From an uncultured Bacteroidales bacterium (GTDB lineage Bacteria; Bacteroidota; Bacteroidia; Bacteroidales; Muribaculaceae): a stretch of 44,107 nt of DNA. A program made the position numbers and the translations under genes. Under the pieces are notes generated by a model. The model searched no databases. It saw only the letters and a list, made by a program, of their open reading frames with translations, and was not told the origin of the DNA. The stretch is from the NCBI GenBank assembly GCA_902772455.1, contig CACYAW010000008.1:1-44107 (forward strand), in the 5' to 3' direction. Below, piece after piece: positions 8,235 to 16,133 of this stretch. Every line of letters starts with the position of its first letter. Within the stretch, counting starts at the first letter, position 1.

Positions 8235-9194
8235 AGTAAGCATCTCGGCGGTGGTGCTGTGGCGCTTGCCGTTGAGGTCACTAAGATAGGCGTTCACGTC
8301 GGTGGGCGCCATTTTTTGTGCGTTGTTGAAGCGTTCGGGGCGAGTGATGCGGGTGAAGACCACGCGCTGGATTTCATTCTTGTGGCAGCGGCCCATGCTG
8401 TAGCCCATCTGTTCAGGGTGCTTGCCAGGCCCGTTCGAGGACCAGTAGGTGACGGTGTCACCCTTACAGCCCATAAAGATGACGCTGTGCCCGGCTTCTT
8501 GGTCAGCGGTCTTGTCGTCGTTGCAGCCGATGATGGCACCGCTGTCGCTGCCACGGCTATCGTTGCGGTTCCAGAAGATTTTCATCAGGTCTCCTGGCAC
8601 AGCGCGCGTCCAGATGTCGAGTGTACACCACTCATGATCAGACAAATAGCGCTCGTCGGGCATTTCGCGGTTGCGCTCGCTCTTGGCGCCGCGGTAGGCT
8701 GTAAAGCTGTAGCCGGCGCCCAGTTCACGCACCAGCACGCCCAGTCCAGGCCCGTTGGCGTTGGCACGTCCCCAGAATCCCACGCCATCGTCTTGCCCCA
8801 CCCCATCAGGGTTAAAGGCATCAGCAATGCCGACACGGGGTTTCATGTTCTCCCATGCCTTGCGTTTGATTTTGTGCCGGGTATCCCAGATGAGCAGGGC
8901 CTTGATGATGACCGCGTAGGTCGCGCTGGAGCAGAACGACGGCTGGGCCAGCATAGGTTCAAAGCGTGGCCGTTCGTCGCCTGGCGACATCTGATAAGCC
9001 TCATGCAGGCCGCGCCAGGTGGTCTTGGCAAACAGGTCGTTGGGGCGCCCACCGGTGTAGTAGCCTCCCCTATCGGGAAAAGAGTCAATTGCTGCGAGCA
9101 CTGCCTGCTGCCACCGCTCGTTCACCTTGTCGCCGGCGGTAGCTGTCACGTATAGGCACAATAGCGCCAAAAACGCAAAAAATGCCCTTTTCAT
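8208..9194 (-). CDS. Secreted cysteine-hydrolase-like protein (NlpC/P60- or CHAP-like, tentative)
   Basis: Exported protein of 328 residues (signal peptide 1-20, TATA before Gly21). Three features suggest a papain-fold hydrolase such as a cell-wall amidase: QPSFCSSATYAVIIKALL with candidate nucleophile Cys88, an intermediate AVPGDLMKIFWN segment (GD motif common before the active His), and AGHSVIFMG with candidate His236, then YWSSNGPG with a possible third residue Asn254. The overall similarity is by motif only, so the enzyme class is uncertain. The gene starts 12 bases after the superoxide dismutase stop and is probably cotranscribed with it. Its final residues LGVKSEK and the TGA stop are made from the heptad repeat, implying that repeat growth or insertion replaced the original end. 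Confidence 0.7.
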   Translation of the reverse strand: MKRAFFAFLALLCLYVTATAGDKVNERWQQAVLAAIDSFPDRGGYYTGGRPNDLFAKTTWRGLHEAYQMSPGDERPRFEPMLAQPSFCSSATYAVIIKALLIWDTRHKIKRKAWENMKPRVGIADAFNPDGVGQDDGVGFWGRANANGPGLGVLVRELGAGYSFTAYRGAKSERNREMPDERYLSDHEWCTLDIWTRAVPGDLMKIFWNRNDSRGSDSGAIIGCNDDKTADQEAGHSVIFMGCKGDTVTYWSSNGPGKHPEQMGYSMGRCHKNEIQRVVFTRITRPERFNNAQKMAPTDVNAYLSDLNGKRHSTTAEMLTQLGVKSEK

Positions 9195-9206
9195 CGACTT
9201 TTTTGA

Positions 9207-9818
9207 CTATTCTTCGTACCGTGCCGCTACCACGTCCCAGTCGATAATCTGCCACAAGGCGGACAGGTGGTCGGGACGGCGGTTCTGGTAGTCGAGATAG
9301 TAGGCGTGTTCCCACACGTCCATCGTCAGCAGCGGGCGCATGCCATGCTGGATGGGATTGGCAGCGTTGGGCTCTTGGGAAATCTTCAGGTTGCCTTTAG
9401 CGTCGGCGCTGAGCCAAACCCATCCCGAGCCAAATAACGTTGCCCCGGCTTTGGCAAAAATCTCCTTGAAGTCCTCAAATGAACCGAATTCCTCGTTGAT
9501 GGCCTGAGCCAAGCGTCCTGTGGGAGCATTGTCGGCTTGAGGAGCCTTGAACTGCGAGAAATACAGGTTATGGTTCAGGATTTGCCCTGCATTGTTGAGC
9601 ATGCCCCCCTGAGAGTTGAGCACTACTTCCTCAAGAGCTTTGCCCTCAAGTCCACTTCCTGGCAACGCAGCATTCAGGTTGTTCACATAGGCGGCCAGGT
9701 GCTTGCCGTGGTGAAAAGCCAGCGTGTTGGCACTGATGACAGGTTCCAAAGCGTCGGGCGCATAGGGTAATGCCATCAACTCAAATTTCCCTTCTACAGG
9801 CATTGTCTGCTTCATCAT
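9207..9818 (-). CDS. sodB: Superoxide dismutase, Fe/Mn type
   Basis: Cytoplasmic enzyme of 203 residues that converts superoxide to hydrogen peroxide and oxygen. The four metal ligands are in place: His36 (AFHHGKH), His83 (QILNHNLYF), Asp167 and His171 (DVWEHAYYLDYQN). Gln79 in NNAGQILNH is where iron-type enzymes carry the active-site Gln; Bacteroides relatives with the same pattern can use either Fe or Mn, so metal use may be flexible. The start has AAAGGATT six to eight bases upstream; a second ATG follows at once. It leads a two-gene unit with the secreted hydrolase-like gene. No clear -7 element was found in the repeat-filled upstream region. Confidence 0.96.
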   Translation of the reverse strand: MMKQTMPVEGKFELMALPYAPDALEPVISANTLAFHHGKHLAAYVNNLNAALPGSGLEGKALEEVVLNSQGGMLNNAGQILNHNLYFSQFKAPQADNAPTGRLAQAINEEFGSFEDFKEIFAKAGATLFGSGWVWLSADAKGNLKISQEPNAANPIQHGMRPLLTMDVWEHAYYLDYQNRRPDHLSALWQIIDWDVVAARYEE

Positions 9819-9841
9819 CGTAATCCTTTTTTTTTATTTTT

Positions 9842-10045
9842 GTCTACGAATTAACCGAATTAAGCTAATTGGCATCCGCCTTCAAGTTAATCATAATTCG
9901 TTTGATTCGTAGACTGTTATTATGTAGTTAATAGGTTTCTTTTTTATGCTGTCGAATTATCCGAATTCAACTAATTCTGTATCACAGTTTCAAATATATA
10001 GATAATTCGTCTAATTCGTTTAATTCGTAGACTGTTATTATGTAG
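9842..10045. repeat. AATTCG-type repeat cluster next to the GxxExxY gene
   Basis: A 34-base segment ending TTCGTAGACTGTTATTATG occurs twice in direct orientation, at 9894-9927 and 10012-10045, with one difference. An inverted relative (GTCTACGAATTAACCGAATTA) is at 9842-9862 and can pair with 9894-9914. The second direct copy runs into the coding end of the nuclease gene, whose TAA stop at 10038-10040 lies inside it. Other AATTCG-rich scraps lie at 15680-15743. The region has no gene. Confidence 0.8.
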
Positions 10046-10445
10046 GCTCTTGGCTCCATTTTGAGTTAGGGAGAATGCGCTTGTATTCTAGTGACCTCTT
10101 GCCAAAATTGATAAGAAGGCCAAGCTGCATTCCTGTTGCCTTTAAATAATTGTACACTTGAGCATAATGCTCATCCGAGATTTCGTCTACGGTTTTCAAT
10201 TCAACGATTACCTTGTCATAACAGACAAAGTCAGGCCTGAAAGTCTTATCTAAGCGTTTCCCTTTGTAAGTGAAATAGTAAGTCTTTTCTCTTTCATAAG
10301 GAATATTTCGCAAACGCAATTCTTCTTCCAGGGCATCTTGGTAAAGAGGCTCGGTAAATCCGCATCCAACAACATTATGGACTTCCATTGCCGCCCCAAT
10401 GATATTGAAAGCTTCTTCTTTATGAATAATTCTATGAATCATCAT
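10038..10445 (-). CDS. GxxExxY protein, PDDEXK nuclease fold
   Basis: Protein of 135 residues with the signature G29-x-x-E32-x-x-Y35 that names the family and a PDDEXK-type core: Asp72 (FRPDFVCYD), Glu82 and Lys84 (VIVELKTV), and Gln97. The length is normal for the family. It is AT-richer than the adjoining genes. A TATCTTTG -7 element on its own strand at 10477-10470 gives a short leader of about 18 bases, so it is a single-gene unit. The gene's last codons and stop lie within a repeat found again 118 bases away, as if gene and repeat moved together. Biological role unknown; nuclease activity is inferred from the fold. Confidence 0.88.
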   Translation of the reverse strand: MMIHRIIHKEEAFNIIGAAMEVHNVVGCGFTEPLYQDALEEELRLRNIPYEREKTYYFTYKGKRLDKTFRPDFVCYDKVIVELKTVDEISDEHYAQVYNYLKATGMQLGLLINFGKRSLEYKRILPNSKWSQEPT

Positions 10446-10469
10446 CTATTCTTGTTTAATGCCCAGGGG

Positions 10470-10477
10470 CAAAGATA
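10470..10477 (-). promoter_or_regulatory. -7 element for the GxxExxY gene
   Basis: TATCTTTG on the minus strand, 24 bases before the ATG at 10445. No TTTG at the ideal distance upstream. Confidence 0.5.
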
Positions 10478-10531
10478 GTGACAAATCTTGATTCTGGGAT
10501 GGGAAGGGCTACGGTTTTTTTGAAAAAGTTA

Positions 10532-10539
10532 TACCTTTG
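10532..10539 (+). promoter_or_regulatory. -7 element directly before the HAD gene
   Basis: TACCTTTG ends 5 bases before the ATG at 10545. Transcription should therefore begin at or next to the start codon, giving a leaderless or almost leaderless mRNA. Confidence 0.6.
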
Positions 10540-10544
10540 CAGCC

Positions 10545-11414
10545 ATGATAGTTAGCCATGACCATAGTGGGCCAACGCTCTATGTGAGCGACTTGGACGG
10601 GACCTTGCTGGGCGAGGATTCGCTGCTGTCGGCCGTGACGGTGGCAACGTTGAACCGTGTCATCGGCGAGTTGGGTGGCTTGTTCACCGTGGCCACGGCG
10701 CGCACTCCTGCCACGGTGGTGCCGTTGATGCAGGAGGTGCATGCCAGGTTGCCTTTCATCGTCATCGGTGGCTCGGCAATGTGGAACCCCGTGACCATGA
10801 GCTATGAGCACACGCGTGGTATTGATGACATGACGGTGAATGCTGTTGCCGATGTGTTTGAGCGCCATGATGCCCACCCCTTTATCTACCGCCGCCATGG
10901 TAAAGGCCTGTTGCATACCCACCATTATGGTCCATTGTCACTCCAGGAGGAACGTTTTATCGCTGCCCGCCAGCATCTACCCTTGAAAAAGTTCTTTCTT
11001 GATGACTGCAATTACCGCCATAACGATGACGAGGCGCTGCTCATCTTCTCGATGAACAGATATGCCGTACTCAAGGCCATTGCCGCCGACCTCCAGGCGT
11101 CGGTTCCCACGTGTTCGGTGATGTTATACCACGATATCTTTGACGAGAGTGAGGGCTATCTGGAGATCTTCACAGCAGGCACCAGCAAGGCGGGTGCCAT
11201 CCGTGAGTTGGCGCGCGAGGTGGGAGCCGGGCGTATTGTCGTTTTTGGTGACAACCGCAACGATATTGCCATGATGCAGGCTGCCGACCACAGCGTTGCC
11301 GTGGGAAACGCCTTTGACGAGGTCAAGGCCGTTGCCAGCGAGGTCATCGGCCCCAACACCGCCGACAGCGTTGCGCGATGGATCGAACAGGAACTTGTAG
11401 TTAACGGCAAATAG
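10545..11414 (+). CDS. HAD-superfamily Cof-type phosphatase
   Basis: Cytoplasmic hydrolase of 289 residues. HAD motif I is SDLDGTLL (nucleophile Asp16, acid Asp18), motif II is around VATAR, motif III includes the Lys of GTSKAGAI, and motif IV is FGDNRNDIAMM. The large insert between motifs II and III is the type IIB cap of Cof-like enzymes, which remove phosphate from sugar phosphates, nucleotides or flavin precursors. The exact substrate cannot be read from sequence. The ATG at 10545 is the only good start because motif I follows after 15 residues. It lies 5 bases after a -7 element. A heptad repeat tract and the histidine kinase promoter follow. Confidence 0.92.
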   Translation: MIVSHDHSGPTLYVSDLDGTLLGEDSLLSAVTVATLNRVIGELGGLFTVATARTPATVVPLMQEVHARLPFIVIGGSAMWNPVTMSYEHTRGIDDMTVNAVADVFERHDAHPFIYRRHGKGLLHTHHYGPLSLQEERFIAARQHLPLKKFFLDDCNYRHNDDEALLIFSMNRYAVLKAIAADLQASVPTCSVMLYHDIFDESEGYLEIFTAGTSKAGAIRELAREVGAGRIVVFGDNRNDIAMMQAADHSVAVGNAFDEVKAVASEVIGPNTADSVARWIEQELVVNGK

Positions 11415-11432
11415 TTTACCCCCTATTCATGA

Positions 11433-11464
11433 AACTATTAACTCTCAACTGTTAACTATTCACT
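11433..11464. repeat. Single-arm heptad tract (copy C)
   Basis: Units AACTATT, AACTCTC, AACTGTT and AACTATT, then CACT, repeat every 7 bases. They match the units of the large tract at 8091-8234. There is no facing arm here. It ends 10 bases before the -7 element of the histidine kinase gene, so it overlaps that promoter's -33 region. Confidence 0.6.
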
Positions 11465-11474
11465 AAAAAAGTAT

Positions 11475-11482
11475 TACTTTTG
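11475..11482 (+). promoter_or_regulatory. -7 element of the histidine kinase operon
   Basis: TACTTTTG ends 6 bases before the ATG at 11489. It overlaps the TTG at 11480 that would extend the reading frame, which argues against that start. Confidence 0.6.
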
Positions 11483-11488
11483 CAACGC

Positions 11489-12736
11489 ATGGCAAACCTG
11501 CGCAACATATATGACTCTCGACGCATCTGGAAGGTGGTTTTCCTGGCCATCTCGCTGGTGCTTGTGGCATTGTTCCTCTATATCTCCAATAATCTGGTGA
11601 AAGACCTTGCCGAGCAGGAACGTGAGCGAATGGAGATTTGGGCAAATGCCACTCAGGAACTGGCGACTATGGGTAACGGCAGCGAGGTGGATGCCGACGG
11701 CAACCCCATCGAGTCGAGTGCCACCGATGTTGACTTCCTGCTGAGCATCATCGAGGCCAATCACAACATTCCCGTGCTGCTGGTCGATGATAAGGATAAC
11801 ATCCTGTTGCACCGCAACTTCCGCTTGCCTGAGCCCGAGGACAGCCTGGCGTTTGAAATCTCGCCCACCAACCTGGAATACCTCAACAAGAAACTGCGCC
11901 ACCTCAAGAACAGCGAGAACAAGATTGATATCCAGATTGATGAGAGCACAACGCAGTACCTCTATTACGAGGACTCGACGCTGCTGCGGCGACTGTCCTA
12001 TTTCCCCTATATCCAGCTGGCAGTACTCATCCTGTTCTTCGCCATTGCCTATTTTGCGCTGATGAGCATCAAGCGTGCAGAGCAGAACAAGGTGTGGGTG
12101 GGTCTGTCAAAGGAGACCGCTCACCAGCTGGGCACGCCCATCTCGTCTCTCATGGCATGGACACAGTTGCTGGACTCGCTGGGTGTGGACAAGAGTATCG
12201 TCAGTGATATGGACAAGGACGTGAAACGTCTATCGACCATTGCCGACCGCTTCTCCAAAATCGGTTCCATGCCTGACAAGGAGCTCACCCCCATCAACGA
12301 GGCCGTCGTGAATAGCTTGGAATATATGCGGGCCCGCATCCCCAAGCGCGTGAGTCTGTACATCCACACCAATGACCAGACCAACAACGGCGTGATGCTG
12401 AGTCAGACGCTGTTTGCATGGGTAATGGAAAACCTGACGAAGAACGCCGTCGATGCCATGGATGGCGAGGGACGTCTGGACATCACCGTCGAGGACAGCC
12501 CCAATAGTGCCGTCATTCTGGTCAAAGACACAGGCAAGGGCATTCCGCGCAAGAACTTCAAAAACGTCTTTAATCCCGGCTTCACGACCAAGAAGCGCGG
12601 CTGGGGCTTGGGTTTGACGCTCGTCAAGCGCATTATCGAGGAATACCACAACGGTCAGATTTATATCAAGGAATCGGAGGTGGGCAAGGGTACCACATTC
12701 GGCATTGAACTCCCCAAAATCAAGTCAGAATCATGA
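11489..12736 (+). CDS. Membrane sensor histidine kinase
   Basis: Protein of 415 residues from the ATG chosen on promoter position. It has a first membrane helix (14-33), a periplasmic sensor region of about 140 residues, a second helix (174-193), then a catalytic part: H-box SKETAHQLGTPISSL with phospho-acceptor His212, N-box ENLTKNAVDAM, G1-box KDTGKGIP, and F/G2 region NPGFTTKKRGWGLGLTLVKRI. Autophosphorylation is expected, but no response regulator gene is in the window, so its partner is elsewhere. The next gene overlaps by 4 bases (ATGA), and the third starts 1 base inside the second, so all three should be one transcript and may serve one envelope-related response. The signal sensed is unknown. 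Confidence 0.92.
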   Translation: MANLRNIYDSRRIWKVVFLAISLVLVALFLYISNNLVKDLAEQERERMEIWANATQELATMGNGSEVDADGNPIESSATDVDFLLSIIEANHNIPVLLVDDKDNILLHRNFRLPEPEDSLAFEISPTNLEYLNKKLRHLKNSENKIDIQIDESTTQYLYYEDSTLLRRLSYFPYIQLAVLILFFAIAYFALMSIKRAEQNKVWVGLSKETAHQLGTPISSLMAWTQLLDSLGVDKSIVSDMDKDVKRLSTIADRFSKIGSMPDKELTPINEAVVNSLEYMRARIPKRVSLYIHTNDQTNNGVMLSQTLFAWVMENLTKNAVDAMDGEGRLDITVEDSPNSAVILVKDTGKGIPRKNFKNVFNPGFTTKKRGWGLGLTLVKRIIEEYHNGQIYIKESEVGKGTTFGIELPKIKSES

Positions 12737-13584
12737 TAACCTCAGGAAACACCACTTCACGCATCACCATGTTGGGCACGGGTAACGCCATGTGCGTCAA
12801 CTGCTACAATACCTGTTTCTACCTGCGCTCGCCGCGCGGTGGGATGCTGGTGGACGGTGGTGGAGGCAATGGCATCCTGCGTCAGCTCATGTCGGCTAAA
12901 ATCCCCTTTGAGTGCATCCGTCATATGTTTGTGACGCATTGCCACACCGACCACATCATGGGCGCCATCTGGATGATTCGCAAGATTTCGCCCCTGATTT
13001 TCAAGGGCAAGCACAAGGGGCCCTTCACCATTTACTGTAACGATGAGGTGCGTCATGCGCTTGAGACGATGGCCAGGCTGATGATTCCCGCCAAAATATT
13101 GAACTCTCTGGGTTCATCTGTCATCCTGCGTGAGGTGAAGGATGGTGAGCAGGTCGAGGTCGATGACATGAAAGTGACCTTCTTTAACATCGGCTCGACC
13201 AATTTCAAGCAATATGGCTTCCAGGCAGTGTTGCCCGACGGGCAGCGCCTTGTGTGCCTGGGCGATGAGCCTTACAGCATGCAGTGCGAGCCCTATGCGC
13301 GTGACTGTGACTGGCTGATGTGCGAGGCCTTTTGCCTGTATAAGGACCGTTTCGTCTTTAACCCTTACGAGAAAAACCATAGCACCGCTCTCGATGCCGG
13401 TATGCTCGCTCAGGAGCTGAATGTCAAGAATATGGTGCTCTACCACACCGAGGATACCCATCTCGACACCCGTGCGGCCACTTTCACAGCCGAGGCCGCC
13501 CAGTACTTCAAGGGCCGCATCCTGGTCCCTGCCGACCTGGAAACCATTGAACTCACTCTCAGACAAAAGAACACAAACAACTAA
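12733..13584 (+). CDS. Metallo-beta-lactamase-fold hydrolase (RNase Z-like)
   Basis: Protein of 283 residues without signal peptide. The metal-binding motif HxHxDH is THCHTDH (His69, His71, Asp73, His74). A later Asp is in VCLGDEPYS and more ligands may come from the KNHSTALDAG and LYHTEDTH regions, resembling the RNase Z/phosphodiesterase branch of the fold. The start MITSGNTTSRITMLGTGNAM is normal for this branch (TMLGTGNA). It overlaps the histidine kinase gene by 4 bases and its TAA shares one base with the next ATG. The substrate is unknown; tRNA 3' processing, cyclic nucleotides or small molecules are all possible. Confidence 0.88.
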   Translation: MITSGNTTSRITMLGTGNAMCVNCYNTCFYLRSPRGGMLVDGGGGNGILRQLMSAKIPFECIRHMFVTHCHTDHIMGAIWMIRKISPLIFKGKHKGPFTIYCNDEVRHALETMARLMIPAKILNSLGSSVILREVKDGEQVEVDDMKVTFFNIGSTNFKQYGFQAVLPDGQRLVCLGDEPYSMQCEPYARDCDWLMCEAFCLYKDRFVFNPYEKNHSTALDAGMLAQELNVKNMVLYHTEDTHLDTRAATFTAEAAQYFKGRILVPADLETIELTLRQKNTNN

Positions 13585-15677
13585 TGAAGGGACGTTGGAC
13601 ATACTGGTTGATGATGATTGCCGTGGGCGCTCTGCTCGTGGCGTGTGCCAGCATCGGATCGCCGGAGGGCGGGCCGCGGGATTACACGCCGCCACAGGTG
13701 GTGAAGTCGTCACCGGCCCCCGGTACGCTCAACTTCAAGGGCAACAAGGTGGAAATCGTCTTTGACGAGATTATTAACCTCAAGGACCAGCAGAAGAAGG
13801 TGATCATTTCTCCTGCTCCCAGGACACAGCCGCTCATCCGCACGGTGGGTAAGAAGGTGACCATCGAGTTCCGCGACACGCTGCAAGACAACACAACCTA
13901 TGTCATCGACTTCTCTAATGCTATCGAGGACAACAACGAGAGCAATCAGCTGGATGGTTACACCTTTGCCTTCTCGACAGGCGACCACATCGACACGCTG
14001 GCCGTTTCGGGCATTGTGCTGCGAGCCAATGACCTGGAGCCGATGCAGCACGTCATTGTGGGCCTGCACAGCAACCTTGACGACACCGCCTTCACCAGCA
14101 TTCCGCTGGAGCGCGTGAGCCGCACCAACGACCGTGGATTATTCACGATCCGCAATCTCAAGCCCGGCAATTACCATGTGTTTGCCCTCAACGACGTTGA
14201 CGGCGACTACCACATGGCGCGCACCGAGGATATCGCCTTCCTCGACGAGGTCATCGTGCCATCGACAAGCGAGTACACGTCCCAGGACACGGTCTTCACC
14301 TTTGACCGCCGCGTTGATACGGTGATGACGGCCACCCACACCCTTTATCTGCCCAACGATTTGTTGCTGTGCATGTTCAACGAGGGTTACAAGTCGCATT
14401 ACATCAAGCAGACCAACCGTCCTGATGCCAACAAACTGCATGTGCTCTTTGGCGCCCCCAATGACACCTTGCCTCAGCTCGATATCATCCGTCCTGCCGA
14501 GCATGTGCGTGACTGGTACCGTGTGGAGCACACCCCGGCCAACGACTCGCTTTTCTACTGGATTACCGATTCGGCCTTGATCAAGACCGACACCATCATT
14601 GTGGCGATGACCTATTTGCGCACCGACACTGCTGACCAGCTCGCACAGGTTACCGACACTATCCGCTTTGGTTACCGCAAGCCCGCCTCACAGGTTAAGG
14701 AAGAGGAAAAGAAGGCCAAGGAACGCGAAGAGCGGGCCAAACGGCTTGCTCAACTGCTTGAGAAACAGGAAAAAGCTGTCGCTCAAGGCAAGGACCTCAA
14801 CGAGGGAGAACTGGAAGAACTCAAGGAATTGCAGCGCATCGATCCCAACGAGATTCCCAAAGTCAAGATGGAACTGGTCAAGGCTGGGACCGTTGATGTG
14901 GGCGACTCGATTGTCCTCAAGTTTGACACGCCCATTGCCGCTATCGACCCTGGCGGCGTGCACCTGGAGGTGAAGCGGGACACACTGTGGGTGCCCTATA
15001 GTGGCATGGTGCCACAGCTCCGTCTTGTTGATGACGGCAACCCCATGCGTTACTGGCTGCCTGTCACTACCCTGCCCGACTCCACCTACAGCCTGACCAT
15101 CGACAGCGCCGCGGTGACCTCGGTCTATGGCTTGCACAATGACAAACTGAGCAAGGAACTGAAGGTGAAGGGTTTGGAACAGTATGCGAACGTCTTTTTC
15201 AAGGTCAACGTCAAGGATAGCGCCTTTGTTGAACTGCTGGGCAGCAGCGAGAAAGTGCTGCGCACCGTGCCTGTCGTCAATGGCGCGTTTGAGCTGATCA
15301 ATGTCTCACCAGGCACCTATTTCCTGCGCCTGACCATCGACAGCAACGGCAATGGCAAGTGGGACACCGGCAATTATAAGAGCCACCTGCAGCCCGAGGA
15401 AGTATATTATTATCCCAAGAAACTGCGCCTGCGCGCCAACTGGGATATGGATGAGAGCTGGAACATCTACCAGACCGCTTTGGATTTACAGAAACCCGAA
15501 GACATCCGTCGCAACAAGCCCGAACAGTCCAAGAACAAGATCGAGAAAAAGAATTCCCGCAATGGCACTGACGAGGAAGAGGAGGAAGACGAATTCAGCA
15601 CTGGCATCACCAACACCTACACTGGCAACAAATACAATGACGCCAAGAACAACCGTCGCCTCAACCGTCAGCGCTAA
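13584..15677 (+). CDS. Large Ig-like-domain (Big_5) lipoprotein
   Basis: Lipoprotein of 697 residues with lipobox LVAC (Cys21) followed by ASIGSPEGGPRDYTPPQVVKSSPAP, the usual start of this Bacteroidota family. Residues 35-130 form a bacterial Ig-like (Big_5) domain. A beta-sandwich of carboxypeptidase-regulatory type follows (TNDRGLFTIRNLKPGNYHVFALND). In the middle is a highly charged helix (about 370-415; EEEKKAKEREERAKRL). Near residue 560 comes another ...GTYFLRLTIDSNGNGKWDTGNY motif, and the tail is acidic then basic (TDEEEEEDEF to RRLNRQR). It is cotranslated with the preceding hydrolase gene by TAATG overlap. A structural or sensory envelope role is likely, but not shown. Confidence 0.85.
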   Translation: MKGRWTYWLMMIAVGALLVACASIGSPEGGPRDYTPPQVVKSSPAPGTLNFKGNKVEIVFDEIINLKDQQKKVIISPAPRTQPLIRTVGKKVTIEFRDTLQDNTTYVIDFSNAIEDNNESNQLDGYTFAFSTGDHIDTLAVSGIVLRANDLEPMQHVIVGLHSNLDDTAFTSIPLERVSRTNDRGLFTIRNLKPGNYHVFALNDVDGDYHMARTEDIAFLDEVIVPSTSEYTSQDTVFTFDRRVDTVMTATHTLYLPNDLLLCMFNEGYKSHYIKQTNRPDANKLHVLFGAPNDTLPQLDIIRPAEHVRDWYRVEHTPANDSLFYWITDSALIKTDTIIVAMTYLRTDTADQLAQVTDTIRFGYRKPASQVKEEEKKAKEREERAKRLAQLLEKQEKAVAQGKDLNEGELEELKELQRIDPNEIPKVKMELVKAGTVDVGDSIVLKFDTPIAAIDPGGVHLEVKRDTLWVPYSGMVPQLRLVDDGNPMRYWLPVTTLPDSTYSLTIDSAAVTSVYGLHNDKLSKELKVKGLEQYANVFFKVNVKDSAFVELLGSSEKVLRTVPVVNGAFELINVSPGTYFLRLTIDSNGNGKWDTGNYKSHLQPEEVYYYPKKLRLRANWDMDESWNIYQTALDLQKPEDIRRNKPEQSKNKIEKKNSRNGTDEEEEEDEFSTGITNTYTGNKYNDAKNNRRLNRQR

Positions 15678-15808
15678 AATTCGCGAAATTCGCATTAAAA
15701 AAGTGGCAGCGAAGGCCGCAGATAGTCCCCGCAATTCGTAATTCAAGAGGAAAAATCGTTTTTTGCGCATTTTTTTTGCCAAAATGCTTGTATATTAAAA
15801 AAAAGTAC

Positions 15809-15816
15809 TACCTTTG
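15809..15816 (+). promoter_or_regulatory. -7 element for tRNA-Leu
   Basis: TACCTTTG, 37 bases before the mature tRNA 5' end. A TTG at 15788-15790 lies 18 bases upstream as a possible -33 element. Between the preceding gene's stop and this promoter are AATTCG-type scraps (15680-15743) related to the repeats by the GxxExxY gene. Confidence 0.6.
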
Positions 15817-15853
15817 CACCGCTAAACGCAAAACGTATAGCGCAAATCAACAA

Positions 15854-15938
15854 GCCCAGGTGGCGGAATTGGTAGACGCGCACGTTTCAGGTGCGTGTGC
15901 CGCGAGGTGTGCGGGTTCGAGTCCCGCCCTGGGCACCA
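15854..15938 (+). tRNA. tRNA-Leu (anticodon CAG)
   Basis: Class II tRNA of 85 bases including an encoded CCA end. The acceptor stem GCCCAGG pairs with CCTGGGC. The D-arm has GGTAGACGC. The anticodon stem CACGT/GCGTG closes the loop TTCAGGT, so the anticodon is CAG and it reads CUG. A long variable arm follows, then the T-arm GCGGG-TTCGAGT-CCCGC, then A and CCA. Confidence 0.95.
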
Positions 15939-15939
15939 C

Positions 15940-15980
15940 GAGTCCTCGACAATCAACTGATTGCCGGGGACTTCTTTTTT
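15940..15980 (+). terminator. Intrinsic terminator after tRNA-Leu
   Basis: GAGTCCTCGACAATCA pairs with TGATTGCCGGGGACTTC around a 2-base loop with few mismatches, followed by a run of T (15975-15980). Confidence 0.85.
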
Positions 15981-16055
15981 ATTATCTCCTGCTGGTGCGT
16001 CTATAAAAACAACTCAGTCAACCTAGACAACAATTCCCTTAAAAGGAAGACAATC

Positions 16056-16108
16056 AATACAATAAACACAAAATCAACTGATTATCAATGATTTGTGTTT
16101 ATTGTATT
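16056..16108. terminator. Hairpin between tRNA-Leu and the leftward sulfatase-like gene
   Basis: AATACAATAAACACAAAATCA and its reverse complement (one A shorter) are separated by about 12 bases. It lies 26 bases downstream of the leftward stop at 16134, so it probably terminates that operon and may act in both directions. Confidence 0.7.
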
Positions 16109-16133
16109 TGTTGTTGTTTTGGGCCTGTTGTTT

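Noticed and set aside
8259-9155. Rightward frame of 298 codons opposite the secreted hydrolase-like gene
   Set aside because: The leftward gene has a signal peptide, motifs and operon position; the opposite frame is an antisense by-product of GC-rich codons.
15776-16006. Short frame across tRNA-Leu
   Set aside because: The tRNA is unambiguous and the frame simply reads through it.
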